Below are positions 23,222 to 32,156 of a DNA stretch of 64,000 nucleotides, piece after piece. The notes below the pieces were generated by a model, which had not been told where the DNA came from, did not search any database, and saw only the letters and a program-made list of their open reading frames with translations. Source of the DNA: an uncultured Eubacteriales bacterium (GTDB lineage: Bacteria; Bacillota; Clostridia; Peptostreptococcales; Anaerovoracaceae); assembly GCA_949285555.1 (NCBI GenBank), contig CASDYG010000001.1:1-64000 (forward strand), in the 5' to 3' direction. How positions within the stretch are numbered: position 1 is the first letter of the stretch; each line of letters opens with the position of its first letter. Position numbers and translations under genes: made by a program.

Positions 23222-23299
23222 AATGAATCTGTATTTGTATGGCTAATGTTAATATGCACCTGCTCAGGTGTAATAGTGTATGGCAGAAAGCGAATATAA
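23222..23299 (+). pseudogene. remnant of the DUF4430 wall protein tail
   Basis: 26 in-frame codons (NESVFVWLMLICTCSGVIVY GRKRI) match the membrane segment and stop of the gene ending at 17400. It lacks the KTGD motif and any start. It is probably the original downstream end left behind when the island entered. Confidence 0.8.
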
Positions 23300-23331
23300 G
23301 ACTTGCTGTGCTAATACTCAAAATAATACCT

Positions 23332-23363
23332 AAACAGCCTTCCATATGGAAGGCTGTTTTTTT
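23332..23363 (+). terminator. intrinsic terminator (repeat copy)
   Basis: AAACAGCCTTCCATATGGAA and GGCTGTTT form a perfect long stem followed by a seven-T run. It is a copy of the terminator at 17433, here with the stem mismatch repaired. Confidence 0.85.
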
Positions 23364-23370
23364 AAAATAA

Positions 23371-23397
23371 AAAACCATGGGAGACACACCATGGTTT
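23371..23397 (-). terminator. terminator of rpsT
   Basis: On the minus strand AACCATGG, a GTGTCTCC-type loop, and CCATGGTT run into TTTTATTTT. It lies about 45 bases after the rpsT stop. Confidence 0.75.
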
Positions 23398-23441
23398 GCT
23401 CATCTGTGTATTTAACTTATACACGTGGGGACGGGTGAGAC

Positions 23442-23714
23442 TTATTTTGCTGCCTTTGCAGCGTTGAATCTCTTTGTTAGTCTGGAAACCTTTCTGGAAG
23501 CTGTAGTCTTTTTGAAAGTACCTTTTGCAGCTGCCTGCATAAGCTTCTTTTCTGCAAGTACAAGCTTTTCCTTGGCTTCTTCTAAATTTCCTGCTTCGAT
23601 GGCAAGGTCAAATGCCTTTAGAGCCTCTTTAACATGAGTTTTTACTCTTCTGTTACGAGCAGTTTTTTTGTCGATAACACGGATTCTCTTCTTAGCTGAT
23701 TTAATATTTGCCAT
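23442..23714 (-). CDS. rpsT: 30S ribosomal protein S20
   Basis: 90 residues, starting MANIKSAKKRIRVIDKKTAR and rich in Lys, Ala and Arg, with the classic S20 three-helix pattern ending KRFNAAKAAK. ATG 23714 is preferred over the GTG 9 bases upstream because GGGGTG lies at the right distance and the protein then begins as usual for S20. It binds 16S rRNA in the body of the small subunit. It is transcribed from a consensus promoter divergent from lepA. Confidence 0.97.
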   Translation of the reverse strand: MANIKSAKKRIRVIDKKTARNRRVKTHVKEALKAFDLAIEAGNLEEAKEKLVLAEKKLMQAAAKGTFKKTTASRKVSRLTKRFNAAKAAK

Positions 23715-23765
23715 AATTTTCACCCCACTTTATTAAATTAACAATTGTTTAAATCGCCGACATCT

Positions 23766-23794
23766 ATTATACAATAAACCCTTGTATCTTGCAA
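23766..23794 (-). promoter_or_regulatory. rpsT promoter
   Basis: On the minus strand -35 TTGCAA (23794-23789), a 17-base spacer and -10 TATAAT (23771-23766), with TSS expected near 23759 and start codon at 23714. The -35 hexamer is palindromic and is shared with the lepA promoter. Confidence 0.75.
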
Positions 23795-23817
23795 GGTTTC
23801 AGGTTTTTTTATATAAT
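23789..23817 (+). promoter_or_regulatory. lepA promoter
   Basis: -35 TTGCAA (23789-23794), a 17-base spacer, -10 TATAAT (23812-23817). It uses the same six bases as the rpsT -35 box on the other strand, so only one RNA polymerase should be able to occupy the site at a time. Confidence 0.75.
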
Positions 23818-23847
23818 AGAAAATGTACTATTTTTTCTGGAGGGAAA

Positions 23848-25650
23848 TTGGATCAGAAATTTATTCGTAATTTTAGCATAATCGCACATATTGACCACGG
23901 AAAGTCTACACTGGCAGATAGGATCATTGAAAATACAGGTCTTGTATCAGATCGTGATATGAAGGAGCAATTCCTTGATAACATGGAGCTTGAGAGGGAA
24001 AGAGGTATAACAATCAAGTTGCAAAGTACCAGATTAGTATTCAATAGTAAGGATGGGAATCAGTATATTTTTAATCTTATTGATACACCAGGTCACGTAG
24101 ATTTTACATATGAGGTATCACGTAGTCTTGCAGCCTGTGAAGGGGCTGTTCTTGTTGTAGATGCAAGTCAAGGTGTAGAAGCTCAGACTATGGCAAATGT
24201 GTACCTGGCACTTGATGAAGATTTGGAAATTTTACCATGTATTAATAAAATAGATTTACCTAGTGCAAGGCCAGATGAAATAAAGGAAGAGATTGAGGAG
24301 TTTATAGGTCTTGATGCATCACAGGCTCCTCTTGTAAGTGCTAAGTCAGGCATAGGTATAGAGGAGCTATTGGAAGAAATAGTTAGGGTAATACCAGCTC
24401 CTAATGGAGATTCAGCAAAACCTCTTAAAGCTCTAATATTTGATTCTGTCTATGACAATTACAAGGGTGTAGTTATTTTCACTAGAATATTTGATGGCAA
24501 GGTAAAGGCAGGAGATACAATACTGCTTATGAATAGTGGAAAAAAATATGAGGTAAATGAAGTGGGAGTTATGGCTCCTGGTCACGTTCCAACAAGAGAG
24601 CTAGCTGCCGGCGATGTTGGTTATATTCTTGCTAGTATCAAGGAAGTAAAGGATGCCAGAGTAGGTGACACTATAACATTAGCTGCTTCTCCAACAAGTG
24701 AGCCTCTTCCTGGATATAAACAGGTGCAATCCATGGTATATTGCGGTATATATCCTGCTGAAGGAGAAAAATATGAGGCTGTCAAGGATGCTTTGGAGAG
24801 ATTGCAGGTAAATGATGCTGCATTTTTATTTGAGCCAGAAACATCAACGGCTTTGGGCTTTGGCTTTAGATGTGGATTTCTTGGTCTTTTACATATGGAA
24901 ATTATTGTCGAAAGATTGGAAAGAGAGTTCGATCTTGGAGTTGTTACCACTTCACCGAGCGTAGTATATAAGGTGGTGATGACAGATGGAAGGCAGGAAT
25001 TTATTCAAAATCCTACAAACCTCCCACCACTTACTGAAATAAGTCATATAGAAGAACCCATAGTAAAAGCAGACATTATAATTCCAAAGGAGTATACAGG
25101 TTCTATTATGGAGCTTTGCCAGGATCGAAGAGGAAATCTAATTCATATGGAATATATTCCTGGAGACAGAGTTCAGCTTCATTATGAAATGCCTTTAAAT
25201 GAAGTCATCTATGATTTTTTTGACGCTCTAAAATCAAAAACAAGAGGTTATGGATCATTAGATTATGAAATGCTACGCTATGAAAGAAGCAAGCTGGTAA
25301 AACTGGATGTATTATTAAACAAAACGGTTGTTGATGCTTTTTCTATGATAGTGCATGAGAGTAAGGCGTATGCTAGAGGAAAATTCATATGTGAAAAGCT
25401 TAAGGAAGTGATTCCAAAGCATATGTTTGAGATACCAATACAGGCAGCTGTGGGCCAGAAGGTTATAGCAAGGAGCACTATCAGAGCGCATCGAAAGGAT
25501 GTAATAGCCAAGTGCTATGGTGGTGATATTTCAAGAAAGAAAAAGCTTTTAGAAAAGCAGAAAGAAGGAAAGAAGAGGATGCGACAGTTCGGAAAGGTAG
25601 AAGTTCCTCAGGAAGCCTTTACAGCAGTTTTAAAATTTGATAATAAATAA
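23848..25650 (+). CDS. lepA: elongation factor 4 (LepA)
   Basis: 600 residues from TTG 23848, preceded by GGAGGG; the N-terminus then reads [21 protein letters not shown] as in other LepA proteins. G1 [10 protein letters not shown]3 DTPGH and G4 NKID are intact, followed by domains II, III, V and the LepA-specific C-terminal domain ([24 protein letters not shown] region). It is a ribosomal GTPase that aids initiation/back-translocation. The length matches the family. Confidence 0.97.
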   Translation: MDQKFIRNFSIIAHIDHGKSTLADRIIENTGLVSDRDMKEQFLDNMELERERGITIKLQSTRLVFNSKDGNQYIFNLIDTPGHVDFTYEVSRSLAACEGAVLVVDASQGVEAQTMANVYLALDEDLEILPCINKIDLPSARPDEIKEEIEEFIGLDASQAPLVSAKSGIGIEELLEEIVRVIPAPNGDSAKPLKALIFDSVYDNYKGVVIFTRIFDGKVKAGDTILLMNSGKKYEVNEVGVMAPGHVPTRELAAGDVGYILASIKEVKDARVGDTITLAASPTSEPLPGYKQVQSMVYCGIYPAEGEKYEAVKDALERLQVNDAAFLFEPETSTALGFGFRCGFLGLLHMEIIVERLEREFDLGVVTTSPSVVYKVVMTDGRQEFIQNPTNLPPLTEISHIEEPIVKADIIIPKEYTGSIMELCQDRRGNLIHMEYIPGDRVQLHYEMPLNEVIYDFFDALKSKTRGYGSLDYEMLRYERSKLVKLDVLLNKTVVDAFSMIVHESKAYARGKFICEKLKEVIPKHMFEIPIQAAVGQKVIARSTIRAHRKDVIAKCYGGDISRKKKLLEKQKEGKKRMRQFGKVEVPQEAFTAVLKFDNK

Positions 25651-25653
25651 AAG

Positions 25654-25683
25654 TATGCCGAACTTTTATGGTTCGGCATTTTA
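25654..25683 (+). terminator. lepA terminator
   Basis: ATGCCGAAC pairs with GTTCGGCAT around a short AT loop, followed by TTTTAAT. It lies 4 bases after the lepA stop. Confidence 0.8.
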
Positions 25684-25715
25684 ATATTAAAAGAAGCGGA
25701 GTGCGTTAAGTAACA

Positions 25716-26906
25716 ATGGGTTATGTGGAAATGAAAAAAATTGGAGTATATATACATGTTCCTTTTTGTAATAGCAGGTGTATCTATTGTGGCTTTTATT
25801 CCAATGCAATAGAGGGCGTAGCTGGAAATGAAAAAAATACTCTCTTTGAAAATTATTTTAGTGAGGTTCAAAGAGGAATTATATCTATCAGAGAGGAAAT
25901 TGCAAAAAACTATAAGGACTACGAAATAGATTCCGTTTTTTTTGGTGGAGGCACTCCATCGATTCTTCCATTAAAATTCATTGAAAAGCTGTTAAATGAA
26001 GTTGCAGGCTTTGGGCTTAAAATAAGTGAAGCTTGTGAAATAACAATAGAAGCTAATCCAAATAATCTTGATTATCATAGGCTGATAAAATACAGAGAAA
26101 TGGGAATAAACAGGCTTAGCATAGGAGTACAATCCTTAAATGATGATGAATTAGCTTTTTTGGGAAGAACACATAAAAAGAAAGATGTATATTTGGCTTA
26201 CGAAACAGCACGTAGGGCAGGATTTGACAATATAAATTTAGATTTAATATTTGCAATACCGGGGCAGGATATTGAAAGTTGGAATGCTAATGTAGGAAAA
26301 ATCTGTGAATTGGATCCAGAGCATATTTCCATATATAGCCTTGAATATGAAGAAGGTACCAGACTTTCAGAATTACTAAGAAATGAATTTATATTTCCAC
26401 AAAATGATGATATTGATAGAAAGATGTACTGGAGTGCTGTAGAGTGTTTAGAAAAGCATTCATATATTCAGTATGAAATATCGAATTTTGCAAAACAGAA
26501 TAAATTTTGTTTACAAAATAAAAAATATTGGGATTTATCCCCCTATATCGGCATAGGTAGAGGTGCGCACGGATTTATTTCTAATGTAAGATATGAATTT
26601 GCCAATTTAATAGATATACCTGCTGCTAATATGAACGGATTCTTTGATAGCCAGTTAGCAAAAGAAGATTTATGGGAGCTTGCTACCGACTATGTTTTTG
26701 TTGCATTGAGACGAAATAAAGGCATAGATTTTGATGAGTTTAAGCAAAGGATTGGACAAGATTTTTTTCATGTATTTTCAGATAAAAAGAAGATAACAGA
26801 CCTTGTGAAAATGACGCTCCTAAAATATACAGATAATGGCATAGCATTGACTAAAAAGGGAGTAGATTTAGCTAATTCTGTGATTTCAACGATTATAAGT
26901 AGATAA
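25716..26906 (+). CDS. hemW: radical SAM heme chaperone HemW
   Basis: 396 residues. The radical SAM motif HVPFCNSRCIYCGF is C-x3-C-x2-C without the fourth Cys found in HemN/HemZ, which favours HemW, a heme-trafficking protein, over coproporphyrinogen dehydrogenase. GGGTPSIL and IGVQSLNDDEL are typical of the family, and the C-terminal HemN domain is present. GGAG lies about 15 bases before ATG 25716, and ATG 25731 is an alternative. The lepA-hemW order is common in Firmicutes, usually followed by hrcA, which is absent here. Confidence 0.92.
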   Translation: MGYVEMKKIGVYIHVPFCNSRCIYCGFYSNAIEGVAGNEKNTLFENYFSEVQRGIISIREEIAKNYKDYEIDSVFFGGGTPSILPLKFIEKLLNEVAGFGLKISEACEITIEANPNNLDYHRLIKYREMGINRLSIGVQSLNDDELAFLGRTHKKKDVYLAYETARRAGFDNINLDLIFAIPGQDIESWNANVGKICELDPEHISIYSLEYEEGTRLSELLRNEFIFPQNDDIDRKMYWSAVECLEKHSYIQYEISNFAKQNKFCLQNKKYWDLSPYIGIGRGAHGFISNVRYEFANLIDIPAANMNGFFDSQLAKEDLWELATDYVFVALRRNKGIDFDEFKQRIGQDFFHVFSDKKKITDLVKMTLLKYTDNGIALTKKGVDLANSVISTIISR

Positions 26907-26947
26907 TCGATTTGGTCATAATAAAAGTTACAATAATAAATTATAAA

Positions 26948-26994
26948 TAAACTCCTATAGAAATATTATCAAATCTATCTATAGGAGTTTTAAT
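26948..26994. terminator. bidirectional terminator between hemW and the amidohydrolase
   Basis: AAACTCCTATAGA pairs with TCTATAGGAGTTT over a short AT loop, with A and T runs on both sides. It fits the convergent gene ends on either side. Confidence 0.8.
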
Positions 26995-27047
26995 TTGCAA
27001 TAAGGCTGATGCTGCACGTGGCAGCTAGCTACAGTCAGTTAATGTCA

Positions 27048-28634
27048 TTAGCCTTGATAAACTGTTTCACCAGCAACTATTGTTTGTAAGACCTTTACAT
27101 CCTTTAACTGTTCAGTAGGTATAGTAAATATATCGTCACTTAGCACGACCATATCTGCAAGCTTTCCTATCTCAATGGTACCTATATCATTTAAAGAATC
27201 CATGGTTGCAGCAGCTTTTCTTGTAAGTATATCTAAAGCGTCATATACACTAAGTGCTTCATCAGGCTGGAAAGCATCTCCACCAGAAAGAGATTTTCTT
27301 GTTACAGCACAATATATATTTTTAAGTGGTTCACAAGGCTCTATAGGATAATCGCTACCTCCACTGACAAGTACGCCGGCATCTATCAGTGATTTCCATG
27401 CATATCCATGATGATAATACTCCTTTTGTATTCTGGTTGGAATAACTGGAATATCACTATTAAGAAATATTGGCTGGATATAGGCCTGTATATTAAGCTC
27501 TGCCATACGCTTAATATCATTTGGACTGATAAACTGGCAGTGTACAATGCCATGTTTAGAATTTTCTCTACTACTTGATTTCATAACAGTTTCAAATGCA
27601 AGGATAACTTGTCTGGCAGTAGCATCTCCAATAGCATGTACAGCACTATCAATGCCATTTTCATCTGCTTGCTTTATTTTATTAACCAACTCATCAAAAG
27701 AATATGTTGGAATGCCTTTTGCATTTTCATCATCTATATATCCGTGTATCATGCAGGCTGATTTTGCTCCTAAAGATCCATCCTGAAGCAGTTTTCTTGG
27801 GCCTATCTTAAAAAATAGCCCTGGATTATCTCTGCGCCCTTTTGTAAAATCACAAAAAGCTTGGAATTCATTTTCATCACCATAGACCAGAGCCTGCTCA
27901 ACGACTCTTAGGGTCATTTTTCCTTCTTTCTCCAGCTCACTATAGGCGGTAATAATGTCCTTCCATGAAGCTCCGGGAATGTATGGTAGATCATCGCTGT
28001 GAATACAGGTAAGACCATAGGAATTAAGCTTTTTCTGTAGCTTAAGAAAAATTTCCTTGATATAATTCACATCTCGTCTAGGAACTATATCTTTGTAAAG
28101 TCTCATGGCACTTTCCTTTAAAAGACCGTTGGAAAAATCTATGTTTGACAGCATTTCCGAATCAAGCTGCATATCTTTGATGAGGTCAAGGGCATAGCTG
28201 TTAGCAACACCAATATGAGCACATGAACGCAGTAAAAGAACAGGAACATCTGTAGCTATTAGATCCATGTCATTTTTTGTTGGGAATTTTTTGCCAGGAA
28301 AAAATTCCTGATTCCAACCCATGCCAAAAACATAGCCTTTATTTCTTGCATATTCTGCTTTACCTTTGTCAATAACTTCATCAATTGATTTAGTCTCAAA
28401 TAAGTTAAGCTCTTCATCAAGGAAGGCAGAGTATAGGCCATGCATGTGAGTGTCGCTCATGCCAGGCACTACTAGATGTCCATTTAGATCCTGTTTTTTC
28501 TCCCAATGAATATTTTTTGCAGCATTTAAATCACCGGTAAAAATAATTCTATCACCTTCAACTCCAACAGCAGAAAAAGTTGAGCCGCTATCTGCCATTG
28601 AAATAAAATTACCATTATAAAATAGTGTCTTCAT
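27048..28634 (-). CDS. amidohydrolase 3 family protein (YtcJ-like)
   Basis: 528 residues. It has the metal-binding HxH of the amidohydrolase superfamily in GMSDTHMHG, a later SAVHAIGD and GIVHCQFISP, and SGGSDYPIEPCEPL near the end, followed by a beta-sandwich segment (GTIEIGKLADMVVL). This group hydrolyses amide or related bonds with one or two metal ions; the true substrate is unknown. It stands alone between two divergent transcription units. Confidence 0.88.
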   Translation of the reverse strand: MKTLFYNGNFISMADSGSTFSAVGVEGDRIIFTGDLNAAKNIHWEKKQDLNGHLVVPGMSDTHMHGLYSAFLDEELNLFETKSIDEVIDKGKAEYARNKGYVFGMGWNQEFFPGKKFPTKNDMDLIATDVPVLLLRSCAHIGVANSYALDLIKDMQLDSEMLSNIDFSNGLLKESAMRLYKDIVPRRDVNYIKEIFLKLQKKLNSYGLTCIHSDDLPYIPGASWKDIITAYSELEKEGKMTLRVVEQALVYGDENEFQAFCDFTKGRRDNPGLFFKIGPRKLLQDGSLGAKSACMIHGYIDDENAKGIPTYSFDELVNKIKQADENGIDSAVHAIGDATARQVILAFETVMKSSSRENSKHGIVHCQFISPNDIKRMAELNIQAYIQPIFLNSDIPVIPTRIQKEYYHHGYAWKSLIDAGVLVSGGSDYPIEPCEPLKNIYCAVTRKSLSGGDAFQPDEALSVYDALDILTRKAAATMDSLNDIGTIEIGKLADMVVLSDDIFTIPTEQLKDVKVLQTIVAGETVYQG

Positions 28635-28759
28635 AGTATCTCCATAGATAAATATTATTATATAACTAGAATAACAGAAAATATAAAAAATATAAATAGC
28701 AGATAGAAAATGGAGTAATCAAATAGAAAAATATGGTACATATTTTGTAGAATATATAG

Positions 28760-28765
28760 TATAAT
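28760..28765 (+). promoter_or_regulatory. -10 box of the tdk promoter
   Basis: TATAAT with a poor -35 match upstream, 28 bases before the tdk start codon. GGAGGA follows as ribosome binding site. Confidence 0.45.
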
Positions 28766-28792
28766 GAGATATATTGATTTTTTGGAGGAAAT

Positions 28793-29374
28793 ATGGCACA
28801 GCTTTATTATAGATATAGTACTATGAATGCGGGAAAATCCATTGAGCTTATTAAGGTAGCATATAACTACGAAGAAAGGGGCAAAAAAGTAATGACTCTG
28901 GCTCCATCTATTGACGACAGATATGGTAAGGGCATAATTACTTCAAGAATAGGTATCCAGCGGGAAGCTATACAGATAAATGATGAAACAAATATTTTGA
29001 AGCTTTTTATGGAGGAAGAGGCAAAGGGTCATGTGGATTGTGTGCTTATTGATGAATGTCAGTTTTTGAAAAAGCATCATGTACAAGAGCTGGTAGAAAT
29101 AGTAGATAGCTTTAATGTGCCTGTACTTGCATATGGTCTGAAAAATGATTTTAAAAATGAGCTGTTTGAAGGTTCATACTACATGCTGGTTTACGCAGAT
29201 AAAATAGAGGAAATCAAGACTATTTGCTGGTGTGGTAGGAAGGCTACCATGGTAGCGAGGATTGTTGACGGTAAGTTCGTAAAGGACGGTGAGCAGGTTG
29301 TAATTGGAGGAAATGATATGTATGTATCCCTCTGCCGCAAGCACTACAATGACGGACGACTTGGCGAAGACTAA
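28793..29374 (+). CDS. tdk: thymidine kinase
   Basis: 193 residues. P-loop YSTMNAGKS near residues 8-16, Walker B-like LIDECQFLKKHHV, lasso region CWCGRKATMVARIVDGK and later Cys giving the structural zinc site (CWC ... C). It phosphorylates thymidine in the salvage pathway. GGAGGA lies 6 bases before ATG 28793. It resembles the type II (tetrameric) thymidine kinases. Confidence 0.95.
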   Translation: MAQLYYRYSTMNAGKSIELIKVAYNYEERGKKVMTLAPSIDDRYGKGIITSRIGIQREAIQINDETNILKLFMEEEAKGHVDCVLIDECQFLKKHHVQELVEIVDSFNVPVLAYGLKNDFKNELFEGSYYMLVYADKIEEIKTICWCGRKATMVARIVDGKFVKDGEQVVIGGNDMYVSLCRKHYNDGRLGED

Positions 29375-29429
29375 GATTACCAGAATATAAGAATTAGTTA
29401 AAATATAATATAAGTAAAGTAGGAAGCCT

Positions 29430-29861
29430 ATGAGAAAAGATTGTGTTTGTTTTGTACCGATACAGGTAAGATATGGTGAAGTTGATCAGCAGGGTGTTGT
29501 GTATAATGTGCACTATTTAACATATTCTGATATTGCATTTGATGATTTTTTAAGACACTATGGTTCTTCATATATGGATATGACGAAAAATAAAGGCTTT
29601 GAAATTAGTCATATTAAAACTACCATAGAATATTTTTCAAGTGCCTATGAAGATGATTTAATCGAGGTGGGTGTCAGAGTAGGCCATATAGGTAATAAGA
29701 GTTTTTCCTTAATTTATGAATTTTACAGAAAAAATGAGGAAAAGCAGCTTGTGAATGTGGAGTGCTACTATGCTGGCTATGATATAAAAACTAGAAGCAG
29801 CAGACCTATATTTCCATGGCTAAGAAATATTTTAGAAGACGGGCTTGTGACTGAACAATAA
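29430..29861 (+). CDS. acyl-CoA thioesterase, 4HBT/YbgC family
   Basis: 143 residues, single hot-dog domain. It has the family pattern VRYGEVDQQGVVYNVHYLTYSD (catalytic Asp in D-x-x-G-V-V-Y) and the central beta strands ending in YDIKTRSSRPIFPWL. It would hydrolyse acyl-CoA or similar thioesters. It follows tdk by 55 bases and may be co-transcribed. Confidence 0.88.
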   Translation: MRKDCVCFVPIQVRYGEVDQQGVVYNVHYLTYSDIAFDDFLRHYGSSYMDMTKNKGFEISHIKTTIEYFSSAYEDDLIEVGVRVGHIGNKSFSLIYEFYRKNEEKQLVNVECYYAGYDIKTRSSRPIFPWLRNILEDGLVTEQ

Positions 29862-29874
29862 ATAATAGCAAAAT

Positions 29875-29956
29875 AAAAGCACTAGTTAAACATATTGATA
29901 GAATAAGCTTAATGCTTATAAGGACTTCTTTATGTAAGAATAGCTAGTGCTTTTTT
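29875..29956. terminator. long-loop terminator between thioesterase and flavoenzyme genes
   Basis: AAAAGCACTAG (29875-29885) pairs with CTAGTGCTTTT (29944-29954), followed by T-run. The loop contains a smaller AAGCTTAATGCTT hairpin. It serves the plus-strand gene; the opposite direction has four T. Confidence 0.65.
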
Positions 29957-29991
29957 GTGTAATGAGTATTTAGTTATAGTGCTCAGTTATA

Positions 29992-31992
29992 TTATAGATA
30001 ATCTCTCTTATCTAAAATACTGATTATATTTCTTCCTTCTTCCACACCCTCAATGATTCTTCGAGCACGGAAGCTATCACCGATATTTAGAATTTCAATA
30101 TTGCCGTCTTGACCAAATTCCTCCTGAAGCTTATCTACAAGAGGGGTTGCTGCCTTCATGCCGAGACATACAAATCCATAATCGAAATCTAAGGTTTTGA
30201 TACCCTCTGCATCTTCAACTATAAAGCAATCAGTTTTTACTTCTTTTAATGCAGTGTTTGTCATCTGAACTACATTATATTTCTTCATCATAGTTGAAGT
30301 GTCTACTTTTGAAATAGGGTCGATTCCATTTCCTATAACAGGCATCATTTCTACAATGCTAACATCAGCACCACGTGGAGCAAAGAATTCTACTACATCA
30401 AGACCTACAGCACCTCCACCTACAACTACTACCTTTTTACCACTCATATCCTCCGGATATTGATCTACATGATTTATCATACCTAGTATGGAAAAAACCT
30501 TACCATTTTCTTTGTCAATATTGTCATGAAGCCCTGTAATAGGAGGCAGTAGTGGAGATGAACCTGTTGCATTTACAATGATATTTGGCTTTAGCTTTTT
30601 GATGAAATCGGTATCTGCCTCAATTCCTGTGAACGTGTACAGGTTTGGAAGACTTTCGGTTCTGTGAATCATATAATTTGGAAAATCTGAAAGACGCTTT
30701 TTATCAGGAATTTTGGAAATTTCCCTGGCAAGTCCACCTAGGCTTTCTTCTTTTTCAATAAGAAATGCATTGCAGCCAACCTCTGCAGCTGTTGCTGCTG
30801 CCTCCATTCCGGCAGTACCACCACCTATTACAACTACATTGCAAGGTTTATTTACACGCAGCTTTCTATATACTTCACCATCAGTTACCGCAGGATTGAT
30901 AGTACATCTTATAGGTCTGTTAACTCCAATTCTGTTTCCAGCACATCCGATGTTGCAGGATATACATTTACGAATATCACACACCTTACCAAATTCTACT
31001 TTATTTACCCATTCTGGATCTGCAATCAGACCACGGCCAATACCTACAATATCAGCATCGCCTCTGCTTAATATATCTTCTGCTACCTGTGGATCGCGTA
31101 CATTTCCCATAGTTACACAAGGCTTGCCATAACGTTCTTTAACAGCTTTAGCCATATATGAACGCCATCCATCCGGGAAGTGGTTAGCATCTATCTGATA
31201 CTGTATTGATCCATTCAGCCCGCAGGATACATCGAATACATCTATTTCTTTTTCAAGATATTGCAAGTATTCCAGGGTGTCGTCAAGCGTATTTCCTCCC
31301 TCAATAAATTCATCAGCACTAATTCTCAGGAAAATAGGGAAGAAAGGTCCTACCTGGCGTCTTACCTCTTCGATTACCAGTCTGGCAAATCTGGCACGAT
31401 TTTCGGCACTGCCACCAAATTCATCAGTTCTTTTGTTAGTGGTAGGTGATAGAAACTGACTTAGAAGATAGGAATGTCCTGCATGAATTTCAACAGTATC
31501 AAAGCCAGCTATTTGTGCTCTCTTAGCAGCCTGTCCATATTTTTTCACAATTTCTAGTATTTCTTCTTTTTCCAGTGGTCTTGGTATATCACCACCATCT
31601 TTAGAAGGAATGTTGGATGCTGATACAGGCTGTATATTTGTACGAGCAGACATTGCAGATGCACCTGCGTGGTTAAGCTGAACACCTATGCAGGCACCGT
31701 GCTTATGAATAGTTTCTGTTAGCTTAAAAAGCCTTGGCAGATATCTGTCATGATCTATTCTAAGCTGCGTTGTTCCATTGGAGCCTGTAGGGGAGTCAAT
31801 GCTAATGTTTTCAACCATTATAAGTCCTGTTCCACCCTTTGCTCTCTGCTCGTAGTAGTTAATGTGCAAAAAGCTCATCTGTCCATTTTCCTCACCATAG
31901 TTGGTCCCTATAGGAGTCATCATGATTCTGTTTTTAAGAGTCATTCGTCTGATAGTAAGTGGCTCAAAAATATGTGGAAAATCTTTTTTCAT
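29992..31992 (-). CDS. Fe-S flavoenzyme of the 2,4-dienoyl-CoA reductase / BaiCD-type ene-reductase family
   Basis: 666 residues. Old-yellow-enzyme TIM barrel at about 1-360 (LKNRIMMTPIGTNYG, QLNHAGASA, FDTVEIHAGHSYLLSQFLSP, GGSAENRARF), then a [4Fe-4S] Cys set CISCNIGC...RCTINP near 340-370, then two Rossmann folds (VVVIGGGTAGMEAA, KVVVVGGGAVGLDVVEF) for FAD and NAD(P)H. Such enzymes reduce C=C bonds next to a carbonyl or thioester. It is divergent from a LysR gene that probably controls it. In this neighbourhood a cyclohexene or cyclohexadiene carboxylate derived from shikimate is an attractive but unproven substrate. Confidence 0.92.
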   Translation of the reverse strand: MKKDFPHIFEPLTIRRMTLKNRIMMTPIGTNYGEENGQMSFLHINYYEQRAKGGTGLIMVENISIDSPTGSNGTTQLRIDHDRYLPRLFKLTETIHKHGACIGVQLNHAGASAMSARTNIQPVSASNIPSKDGGDIPRPLEKEEILEIVKKYGQAAKRAQIAGFDTVEIHAGHSYLLSQFLSPTTNKRTDEFGGSAENRARFARLVIEEVRRQVGPFFPIFLRISADEFIEGGNTLDDTLEYLQYLEKEIDVFDVSCGLNGSIQYQIDANHFPDGWRSYMAKAVKERYGKPCVTMGNVRDPQVAEDILSRGDADIVGIGRGLIADPEWVNKVEFGKVCDIRKCISCNIGCAGNRIGVNRPIRCTINPAVTDGEVYRKLRVNKPCNVVVIGGGTAGMEAAATAAEVGCNAFLIEKEESLGGLAREISKIPDKKRLSDFPNYMIHRTESLPNLYTFTGIEADTDFIKKLKPNIIVNATGSSPLLPPITGLHDNIDKENGKVFSILGMINHVDQYPEDMSGKKVVVVGGGAVGLDVVEFFAPRGADVSIVEMMPVIGNGIDPISKVDTSTMMKKYNVVQMTNTALKEVKTDCFIVEDAEGIKTLDFDYGFVCLGMKAATPLVDKLQEEFGQDGNIEILNIGDSFRARRIIEGVEEGRNIISILDKRDYL

Positions 31993-32117
31993 AAATACCT
32001 CTTGTTTTTTATTTTGTAATTATTGACATATGATTAACAAACTGTGAGTATTCTATAATAAAAAGAAATATAAATCAAATATATTTTTTTTATATATTTA
32101 ATAAGATAAATTTATGT

Positions 32118-32123
32118 TATAAT
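32118..32123 (+). promoter_or_regulatory. -10 box upstream of the first lysR gene
   Basis: TATAAT 34 bases before the preferred ATG 32157, in the very AT-rich divergent spacer with the flavoenzyme gene. No good -35 match is visible, as expected for an activated promoter. Confidence 0.45.
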
Positions 32124-32156
32124 AATTATGAAATATTGAATATGGTAGGCAGGAGT

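Larger units (their letters stand above)
23221..23397 (+). repeat. direct repeat copy 3 (gene tail plus terminators)
   Basis: Nearly identical to 17322-17499: the last codons of the wall protein gene, its trailer, and both terminator hairpins. The right boundary of the island is at or just before this copy. The 110 bases between 23111 and 23221 hold no gene. Confidence 0.85.

Noticed and set aside
17400-23400. Island as an insertion sequence or prophage
   Set aside because: No transposase, integrase or phage genes and no terminal inverted repeats were found; only direct repeats of a host gene end.
25716-26906. Annotation as coproporphyrinogen III dehydrogenase (HemN)
   Set aside because: The motif lacks the fourth Cys of HemN, and HemW is the usual neighbour of lepA.
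32010-32060. TTGACA at 32023 with TATAAT at 32054 as a plus-strand promoter
   Set aside because: The spacer is 25 bases, too long; the TATAAT at 32118 is a better fit to the lysR start.
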